Source of the DNA: Fragum whitleyi
Taxonomy: Eukaryota; Mollusca; Bivalvia; Cardiida; Cardiidae
Direction: 5' to 3'
Length of the DNA: 64,000 nt
NCBI GenBank assembly: GCA_948146395.1
Contig: OX411559.1
Span: forward strand, 40,636,432-40,700,431
Below the pieces are notes generated by a model. It did not search any database. It had not been told where the DNA came from and saw only the letters and a program-made list of their open reading frames with translations. Every line of letters begins with the position of its first letter. Positions within the stretch are counted from its first letter, which is position 1. Shown piece by piece: positions 57,801 through 64,000 of the stretch. The position numbers and the translations under genes are program-made.

Positions 57801-58366
57801 ACTTAAGAACATCGTGAAATCAATACTTATCTAGATCGGAACCATTCTAAATCACTTGCCCAGCGCTCCAATAATCCCTTCCAAACACTTACATTTTCAC
57901 CCAAAACGTTCCGAAATTGTTCAAAATAATCTGGAATTATTCAGAACAATCAACAGTTTAATCAAATGAGTTTATTCGAGCAAATAATTGCATTGTTTAA
58001 TTATCGGGTGTGGATTTCAAAGCGTCTGACGAGTTCGAAAAGATATTCAAACAGGAAGAAACAGCTGATGTTTTTAATGGGAGGTAATAAATTATCGCTT
58101 ATTTCGTCCGACGGACGAAATTATCGACTTTTTATTACATTTTCTCTATTCCATTAAAAACTCGCCCATCCCACTGAAACAATATCATTCCGAAATCATT
58201 CCAAAATAATTCACAATGTCAATATAACAATGTTTTAAATGAAGTTGAAACTGAGAGTCATCGTTATTTTTTCAGAGAATTGTCGTGCAGAAGTTGATTA
58301 CTGCTGTGTTTTGGATTGCTCTCCATGTAGTTTTTCAAGCTCATTTTCCAAAGGAGAAAAATATAG
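50564..58366 (+). CDS. MBOAT1/2: MBOAT1/2-like lysophospholipid acyltransferase (partial)
   Basis: Seven internal exons join in frame to 709 nt (236 codons plus one base): 50,564-50,709, 51,102-51,179, 51,702-51,800, 53,247-53,351, 55,530-55,686, 56,760-56,792 and 58,276-58,366. The order and content follow the N-terminal half of MBOAT1/2 (LPEAT1/LPCAT4-type enzymes, which transfer acyl-CoA to lysophospholipids in ER membranes). Several hydrophobic helices come first, then FRIDVSGTLMIATEKVTSMA (family: DFSGPLM..TQKIT.LA), then PSTLEYFSYMLCFQG and LIAGPLIFYNDYITYI. The conserved catalytic His lies in the C-terminal half, outside the window. The first exon (start to about residue 30) was not found. 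The subtype (MBOAT1 or 2) cannot be fixed from this part. Confidence 0.92.
51102..51179 (+). CDS. MBOAT1/2: MBOAT exon B
   Basis: Acceptor 'cttatttacag', donor 'caaac|gtaagt'. Encodes SEYLLVVLQAILCYLGMLL then LPQNLLQ. Two-base phase on both sides. Confidence 0.87.
51702..51800 (+). CDS. MBOAT1/2: MBOAT exon C
   Basis: Acceptor 'tgaattttcag', donor 'tctgg|gtgagt'. Encodes GTLAFSILYLNIYLLYRQL and VFRIDVSG. Confidence 0.9.
52386..53183 (+). mobile_element. Pearl/Helentron-like element, degenerate (family P1)
   Basis: Head 'agctccactggccaaaggcc', a short CCGT remnant, four decayed ~165-bp units and a tail GGCTGTGGAGC...CTCCAGCGGCTTTAG. It lies in MBOAT intron C-D, upstream of a fresher relative. 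Confidence 0.65.
53247..53351 (+). CDS. MBOAT1/2: MBOAT exon D
   Basis: Acceptor 'ctttatttacag', donor 'ttgaa|gtaaga'. Encodes TLMIATEKVTSMAFGIADGQ then KKESMSNLRKRFIL, matching the cytosolic amphipathic region of MBOAT1/2. It lies in the ~330 bp between two pearl-like elements. Confidence 0.92.
53515..54723 (+). mobile_element. Pearl/Helentron-like element (family P1), well preserved
   Basis: Head hairpin 'agctccactggctgaaagcc', CCGT/GCGT tract (53,572-53,608), about six ~165-bp core units and the tail hairpin AAGCCATTCATGGCTT followed by TCTAG. It lies in MBOAT intron D-E. Confidence 0.8.
54744..54810. repeat. (AT)n microsatellite
   Basis: About 33 pure AT units starting 21 bp after the CTAG end of the pearl-like element. 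Confidence 0.95.
55060..55420. mobile_element. Palindromic MITE (family K)
   Basis: Arms around a centre near 55,170: 'gataaatagagaataaca', 'tagtgtcttaaaatatcaa' and 'ttatctgatcg' oppose 'agactagataaa', 'ttgatcttctaagacact' and 'attctatttatc'. Related copies lie at 31,385 and 25,746. Confidence 0.6.
55530..55686 (+). CDS. MBOAT1/2: MBOAT exon E
   Basis: Acceptor 'ctctatttcag', donor 'cagaag|gtatct'. Encodes KVPSTLEYFSYMLCFQGLIA, GPLIFYNDYITYI and an acidic linker NVEKMEEQNGNSKEQK. The family motif LEYxSYxxNFxxxxAGP is clear, with Cys in place of the usual Asn. Confidence 0.92.
55842..56093. mobile_element. Palindromic MITE (family H)
   Basis: Ends GGGCTCGTTTTCTTAAAC and GTTTAGTGAAACAGGCCCC, central hairpin of the GACGATTC type. 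It lies in MBOAT intron E-F. Confidence 0.65.
56240..56677. mobile_element. Full-length Tc1/mariner-like MITE
   Basis: Starts CAGTTAACAACATCGTG, ends GTAGATAGCTG, TA on both sides, 438 bp. Core GGGAGGTAA...TTACCTCCC at 56,339-56,406. It ends 82 bp upstream of the 33-nt microexon. Confidence 0.85.
56760..56792 (+). CDS. MBOAT1/2: MBOAT exon F (33-nt microexon)
   Basis: Acceptor 'ccctttttcag', donor 'ccatat|gtaagt'. Eleven codons, ERKDLVVPSPY, phase 0 on both sides. The PSP piece aligns with 'PEPSPTG' of vertebrate MBOAT1. Confidence 0.75.
56870..57420. other. GC-richer tract with AGCGCTT-type repeats
   Basis: Motifs such as 'gagcgctttcttatcctgaa', 'aagcgcttgcg' and 'tcatcctgaacgcagg' recur in both orientations. 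No exon fits the MBOAT phase. Nature unknown. Confidence 0.4.
57800..58241. mobile_element. Tc1-like MITE, diverged
   Basis: Left end CACTTAAGAACATCGTG; core GGGAGGTAATAAATTATCGC and its opposing half; decayed right end 'aatgttttaaatg'. It ends 34 bp upstream of MBOAT exon G. Confidence 0.65.
58276..58366 (+). CDS. MBOAT1/2: MBOAT exon G
   Basis: Acceptor 'tattttttcag', donor 'aatatag|gtaact'. Encodes RIVVQKLITAVFWIALHVVF then QAHFPKEKNI, a membrane helix. The next exon is not in the window. Confidence 0.88.
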
Positions 58367-58592
58367 GTAACTTCCTATAGACTAAAAAGATTAACTTTGG
58401 GCAAGTAATATGAATGTGATTCTTAGGCGTAGCAATAACTGCATTCATCGAGGTCTAGTTGCAATGATTTTGAATTACATTATCAGAATTTGACTCTGGC
58501 TCTTGATATGTATACTGATATTTTATATCGGTTCATAGATTATATACCCATCTGATATATACCTTTTGATATGTTCTGTCTTGTATGTTTGT

Positions 58593-59961
58593 TGGTGAAC
58601 GAACGTCGTTCACCAGTGTTATATACCATGTCAGGAAAATCCTGTTGGATGTTAATACATTTGAAATAAAGTAGCGCCTCTTAAAATTCAATTTAGAATC
58701 TTTCAACATTTTTCTCCGCAAAATCACTTTTTATTTCTTTAATGGCGTGTTCCTAGTTTTCTTTATCAAGTGAAGATAATGAAAATTCGCCTTGAAAAAC
58801 ACAATATGATCTTGCAATGTTTATCAAGGGAATTTTTGATCGGCGTAAGCTTGTCGAGAGTTTAAAGCAAAAACAAAGTTTGTGTCTAAACACCGAAGAG
58901 ACAGATACTATGTTTTTGACCCAAGCCTTCGCTGGTGCAACTTGTAGTAATTAGCCGGAAATACGTGTTTATCTAGGTCGTGTCCTCTTGAACTTACATT
59001 CGGCAATACTCGGGCGATCTCCGACGGCTCCGAGTTAAATGTAGGTTACAGGAATCGGCCGAGTTGAGACGAATGACACATCAAGACACCTTGTGTCATT
59101 AGAACGCGGTTTTACATAACTTTTCAACTAGCGACAGTCAATCTCGAGACGGGTTTTAAGAATGATTCGACATGTGTTTTACATGTACAACCTTTCTTGT
59201 ATCTTTTATTTGAATAGGGGTGAACGTCGCTCTTAAGATTTTTCTGTAAAATTGCGTTGGCTAAAGTAGGGATTATTCCTAGCGAAAACCTTTCGTATTC
59301 GTCTATCTCAGAAGCGAATATTGCCGAATACCAAATGCGACAGGCACGGGAGATATTTCATTGGGGCCATTCTACTTTGCATTTTTATGCCCCCGTATCG
59401 AGAGATCGGGGGCATATTGTTTTACTCATGTCCGTCTGTCTGTCTATCCGTCTGTCCGTCCGTCTGTCTGTCCGTCCGTCCGTTTGTCCGTCCGTCCGTC
59501 TGTCCGTCTGTCCGAAAACTTAACCCGAAATCTTAACCTTTGCCTTTTCTCCAAAAGTATTTGACATACAAAGCTGTACACAAAAGTCAAGGTCATGTGA
59601 CAAGGTCAAGGTCATCTGTCAAGGTCAAACTTTAAAAAAATGCTGTTCCGGGGGCATTCGTGTTTCATTTCAATCTGTAAAACCATATAAATTCAAAATT
59701 CTATTTGAAACTTAAATAAATGATAGCTAAATATTCAACCCTAGATACCACTCCAATTGACGAGTATATATTGCCGTGGTCAAGGGGGGACCAGATCCGT
59801 CATGCACTTGTTTACAATTCGACAGGCGGGTTTAGTTGTTAAATTATTCGGAAAAGTCATTGCGTTTTTTACAGAAATCATAAAAATCTTAATCGATGAA
59901 TAAAAACTGGTTCCATCCTTTCCAAAATACGTTTAGAATTGGTTAACTACAGTTTAAGAAA
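58593..59961. repeat. Dispersed repeat R, copy 3 (inverted), first part
   Basis: Reverse complement of about 10,372-9,010, starting at palindrome GGTGAACGAACGTCGTTCACC. Identity is high but with more substitutions than between copies 1 and 2. It includes P9 with its hairpin at 59,385-59,415. Confidence 0.85.
59383..59680 (+). mobile_element. Pearl-like element P9, copy 3
   Basis: Hairpin TATGCCCCC...GGGGGCATA, then a CCGT/CTGT tract and AAGGTCAAGGTCA repeats, with fewer units than in copies 1 and 2. Confidence 0.65.
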
Positions 59962-60189
59962 ATCAAAGTACTGAAAGTACTGATAAGTTGGAATGCGTTC
60001 AAGAGACGGTGACCTCAAGCCACTAACGAAGCTCATGCCTCCCACCCACCACAGGTTATCACATAATAAGTCTCGTCTTTTGACGGGCGTATATAAATCA
60101 ATGTATTTCAACAACGAGAGACGCTTAAACCCCTGATTCGCTATACAGGCCTGCTGCAACTGATAGAAGAAAAATGATAACAAGAGGAC

Positions 60190-61200
60190 AAAAATGGTCC
60201 TAAACCTCTGTCTTGAATCCGATTTGTCCAGTGGATATCATCCAAGAAACTTTGTGGCAAAGTTTCATCCAAATTTGCTTATTTGTTGAAAGGAAATATA
60301 ATTCGAAGAATAAACATTGATAATAGAACCTGCCCACCCACTATTTACAGAGGAGACTCAAAATTAGCCCTCCCCTGCTACGCCCATATTTATGGGCTAA
60401 TCAAATCTTTGTTAACAAATTTTGAAGATGGTCTCCAAAGGAACGTTTTGGTAAAGTTTCATTGAAATCGGCCGGGTGGTTTAGGAGATGTCGTTCAAGA
60501 TCCTGTGCTTAAATAAGTCCCACCCTGCCACACCAATACTTATTGACCAATCAAAATTTCGTGAACAGTTTGCCAAAAGCGATACCAAAGGAACATTCTG
60601 GTAAAGTTTCACAGACATTGGCCTTGTGGTTCAGGAGGAGATTTCATTCAAAGATTTTTGGCTAAAATTAGTCCCGCCCTGCCACGTCAATATTTAATGG
60701 CCAATCAAAATTTTGCAAAGAATTTTTAAAAAGGGTCACCCTAGGAACATTCTGGAAAAGTTTCATTGAAATGGGCCCAGTGGTTCAGGAGATGTTTTTC
60801 AAAGATTTCAGGATCAAAATAAGTCCAGCTTTGCCACGCCCATATTTACTGGCCATTCTCAATTTCACAAACAATTATAAAAAAGGATCACCCCAGGCAT
60901 ATTCTGGTAAAGTTTCATTGAAATCGGTCCAGTGGTTCAAGAGGTGATGTCGTTCAAAGATTTCTGGCTCAAAATAAGCCTCGTCCTACCACGCCCATAT
61001 TTGTGGATTATCAGAATTTAGCGAAGAAGTTTTGAAGAAGGTCACCAAGGGAACATTCTGTCAAAATTTTATTGAAATCGGCCCAGCGGTTTAGGAAAAG
61101 AAGAAGTTTTTAGAAAGATGACGGACGACGGACGTCGGACTGGAGTCAGGGTGATCCTAAAAGCTCCCCTTGAGCACGTAGTGATCAGGTGAGCTAAAAC
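60190..61200 (+). mobile_element. Pearl-like tandem array (family P7)
   Basis: About five ~185-bp units with 'ggaacattctggtaaagttt', 'cattgaaatcggcc', 'gtggttcaggag' and 'cctgccacgcccatattt'. The 3' part has GGACGACGGAC and ends 'gatcaggtgagctaaaa', a typical mollusc terminus. Confidence 0.7.
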
Positions 61201-61439
61201 GGAAGAAAATGATATGGACCATACAGCCGACTAATGGACGCGGACACTTATACACTCAAAACAGTTTCTATGTTGTTTTTCAAATGACTTCTGCTCCATT
61301 TGAGTTATCAATTACATTTTTAATTAGAATTGTCGCAAAGTGGACCTCAACAAGCGCTTTGTCCCTGATGAAAAGCCTTTTTCGCAGGGAAGCCTTTTCT
61401 TCATGAGTTGGAATCGCAAGACAATTCTTGGAAGAAGCT

Positions 61440-61764
61440 CAATTGTAACTTCCACCTTCGTGACTCCAAAATTTGGCACTTTCTTGGGTCATTGACAACA
61501 TTTGTGTCAAGTTTTATGATTTGGGTCAATTCGTTGTTCAGTTAGAGTGGAAACTGTTAACAGTTCAAGGTAACTTATGACCGTGACATGTATGACCCCG
61601 AAACAATAGGGTATTTCTTTAGGTCATGGACAATATTTGTGTAAAGTTTCGTTATTGCAGGTCAATTGCTTCTCCGTTTAGCTAGCGGAAAGCAAAAGGT
61701 CAATGGACTGACATACAGACATGATGAAATCAATATGTGCTCCTCTACTTCTGAGTTGGGGGTA
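61440..61764 (-). mobile_element. Pearl-like element related to P6
   Basis: On the minus strand a C-rich head ('tacccccaactcag'), a very short CTGTATGTCAG tract, then units with 'aacgaaactttacac', 'cctaaagaaataccctatt' and 'gggtcatac', as in 655-1,204. Confidence 0.5.
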
Positions 61765-62191
61765 TAGTTAATAACATCGTAAAATTGATAAGGTGAACGA
61801 TTTTTGGATGATTTGGGAATGATATTTATGAGTGAGCGGAGCGAGTTTTGAGTGAAATTTAAGAAAGGGAATCCAATGTCGCTTATTTTGTTCAGGATGA
61901 ACAAAATTAGCGATATGTTAAACCTCCATTTAATAAAACATGCATGAAAGATCCACCAATAGCTTTATGTTTGCCAAGAACCAATCAGACGCTTTAAATT
62001 ATGTCAGTGAAATCGCGATTTGGTTCTAAAATGCTTTATTCATTTTGAATGTACAAGTTGATCTTATTTATTGAGTAATTTTGAGAGTTTTGAATGGTTT
62101 GGGTGTTTGAAATAAATGAATGGAGCGCTGAGTGAGCGATTAAGAATGTTTTTGATTGAGATGAATGTCAATTTCACGATGTAACTAACTG
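61765..62191. mobile_element. Tc1-like MITE, nearly full length
   Basis: Left end 'tagttaataacatcgtaaaa', core GAACAAAATTAGCGATA, right end 'caatttcacgatgtaactaa'. It directly abuts the pearl-like element. Confidence 0.75.
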
Positions 62192-62605
62192 TATGATGGT
62201 GCTCTTAAACGTGTTGATTTGCAAAAATGTGAAGAAAACAAGTTGAACTAGTAGGTCTGTTTCAAATGGCAAGTTATTTTGGTGATGGAATGCAATTGGG
62301 CAAAGATATTCATAATTCCATTAAAGATGTGGTGGCCAGGATTTTATTTGATGAATTTTGGGCTTTGACAATGAAACATTCATATAGATAACTGCAATAT
62401 GACGGAAAACAAACGACAATATGTTGCAAAAATATTTATTAACTTAAAAAGTGTACTTCACTTTAACAAAAACTAAAGGTTTTCATTTCGTAACTGTAGA
62501 CAGAAATGTACAATATAACGATTTGTCATAAGTTAAATGTGTGATAAGGTCGTTCAGAAAGAGAAACTATACCTTTAAAAGAAGCTATAACATAATTCTA
62601 CGAAA

Positions 62606-62728
62606 ACAGGTCGCGACATTACCAAATAAGCAGATCACGTGATTGGCCTGTGCTATTGCCACAATACTGAGAAACCAGATCGCGACATTGGCAAATAAGT
62701 AGATCACGTGATTGGCTAGTGCTATTTT
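62606..62728 (+). repeat. Tandem doublet of about 60 bp
   Basis: 'ggtcgcgacattaccaaata' and 'gatcacgtgattggcctgtg' repeat about 60 bp later with few changes. CACGTG is an E-box-like palindrome in both units. Confidence 0.7.
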
Positions 62729-63514
62729 TCAATAGCTGACTTTATTTGACTTGACTTATCACATGATTTCCAAATATAGTAATGTAAACATGTGATACTA
62801 GTAAATTCGTACGCAAATTTCGATAGATATCGTTTATATCATGAATTAGCGTGTTAATAATATACATGAAGTGATAGTTGTGTAATAGTACAGGATTATT
62901 TCCTTTTGATGCAATTAAACTGTATGTCTATGTCAAGTTTAGATATACAAAATAGGCCGAAGTGTATTCACATCCTGTTCACATGATGTGTGTTCTCAAA
63001 AAACCCGAAATGAATTTATCTTGTGTTCATTTTGCGGTTTTGTTAAATCTAAGTTGGAATTGCTCCGCATTCCAACTTAAAAACTAGCTCCTAGAAGAAA
63101 AGTCTAATATCAGCCGCAATCAGTAATAAGATATCTATAGTGAGTGATTTTGCAAGCATCCAAACTCTTGAATGTAAACAATATGTTCTCGAGCAAAAAA
63201 TAAACCGACAATTGTAAGGATTCTCAATTCTTATTGGGAGGAAAGTCGGGAGGAAAAAAACAGGGTATTATACTTAAACTATTTGTTCATGCAATTATTA
63301 CCTCCCTTTAAAAAAATAAACTTCTTAAATAAGATTCGTATTCGCTTTTGAAGTGGAAATTACGTTACAAAAATAATATTTATAAAGACTGTAAGTATGC
63401 AATTTACTATGAAGCAATTATTTAATATAAAAAGTTATACTTTAATTTCTAAACCTTAAACAGAAATTATCTATGAATTATACTAATAAGGCACTAGACC
63501 TCCTTTAACCTATA

Positions 63515-63750
63515 CTCGAATCCCAACCCAAGCAGGAATTTTAAACTAGAAGTGAACTGGTAAGAAACCCAGAGGTAGCTTCGCGAGTATCGGTGCTTTA
63601 CACTGGGCACAATAAAGAACCAAGGAGGTCTTTTCGTAGAAGAGCTAGGGGCGTATGAACCCGGATCTCCTCGTATCCGCTTCTTTCTCTCTCATGGTCC
63701 TTACCATATATGCCTAGAGCACGGAGGGACCTAAATCCTACAAACACACA
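63515..63750 (+). mobile_element. SINE-like repeat F, copy 3
   Basis: Flanked by CTTTAACCTATA at 63,503-63,514 and 63,751-63,762, the same 12-bp duplication as in copies 1 and 2. Confidence 0.55.
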
Positions 63751-63762
63751 CTTTAACCTATA

Positions 63763-64000
63763 CGACCAGCACGATTAGCTCAGTTGGTAGAGCACCGGAC
63801 TTCAAAACCATTGAAGTTCGACCGCGTGGGTTCGGTTCCCGGGCTGGTACACTAACAAAAACTACTTGTCTTTCGGATGAGACGTTAAACCGAGACCCCG
63901 TGAGACGGTGCTTTACACCGAGCACGTTAATGAATCATGGCGGATCTCAGCAGTAGATTCGTCATGTATCCTTGCACTATCCCCCGTAACAACTAACCGT
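63763..64000 (+). mobile_element. SINE family D, cut by window end
   Basis: Head CACGATTAGCTCAGTTGG, B-box-like GGTTCGGTTCC, block GGATGAGACGTTAAACCGAG. The 3' tail lies outside the window. Confidence 0.75.

Larger units (their letters stand above)
59962..63079. mobile_element. 3.1-kb insertion splitting repeat R
   Basis: Absent from the two other R copies. A 14-bp inverted repeat TAAGTTGGAATGCG lies near the left edge (59,984-59,997) and at the right edge (63,066-63,079). The right end also forms a local hairpin (63,049-63,079). The left 20 bp are the recurring AATCAAAGTACTGAAAGTAC motif. The target site lies in an A-run, so its duplication cannot be measured. A pearl-like array and a MITE are nested inside. 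No transposase frame was seen. Confidence 0.7.
63080..64000. repeat. Dispersed repeat R, copy 3 (inverted), second part
   Basis: Reverse complement of about 9,000-8,078. It resumes exactly where the part ending at 59,961 broke off and continues beyond the window. Confidence 0.85.

Noticed and set aside
63767..63850. Candidate tRNA gene (also at 8,228-8,312 and 38,651-38,735)
   Set aside because: A and B boxes are good, but the anticodon stem (CCGGA against ACCAT) does not pair, and a SINE body follows directly.

Overview
This is animal nuclear DNA, most likely from a bivalve mollusc. It is AT-rich, its genes are split by GT-AG introns, and both gene families are metazoan. The spacer is packed with mollusc-typical repeats: tRNA-derived SINEs with ATTG-type tails, hairpin-plus-CCGT-plus-tandem-core elements of the pearl/Helentron kind, and many palindromic MITEs. 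The species call is an inference.

Two gene loci are supported, both on the plus strand. (1) A tandem pair of NXPE-family genes (neurexophilin-like domain plus PC-esterase-like C-terminal domain). NXPE-a (1,872-4,790) shows only its last two exons. NXPE-b (25,451-35,210) is complete: seven exons whose phases join into one 534-codon reading frame. (2) An MBOAT1/2-type lysophospholipid acyltransferase (50,564-58,366). Seven internal exons cover the N-terminal half. The first exon was not found, and the exons carrying the catalytic His lie beyond the window.

Layout. 1-258: unassigned repeat. 258-11,623: copy 1 of a tandem segmental duplication (NXPE-a end plus about 6.8 kb of downstream repeats). 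11.7-25.4 kb: intergenic repeats, including a 917-bp element with perfect 31-bp terminal inverted repeats and a pearl-like array. 25.4-35.2 kb: NXPE-b. 31,898-42,064: copy 2 of the duplication. 42-50.5 kb: intergenic MITEs. 50.5-58.4 kb: MBOAT exons. 58.6-64 kb: a third, inverted copy of part of the duplicated repeat block, split by a 3.1-kb insertion.

The main points of interest are these. The duplicate copies change from about 5% divergence in the last exon to almost none immediately before the stop codon. A miniature LTR retroelement (TRIM) carries a tRNA-Pro-like Pol III promoter in each LTR, comparable in concept to the 5S-bearing Cassandra TRIMs of plants. A Tc1/mariner-like MITE with a conserved palindromic core occurs about 16 times, often just upstream of splice acceptors of both genes. 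All alignments were made by eye, and no database was searched.
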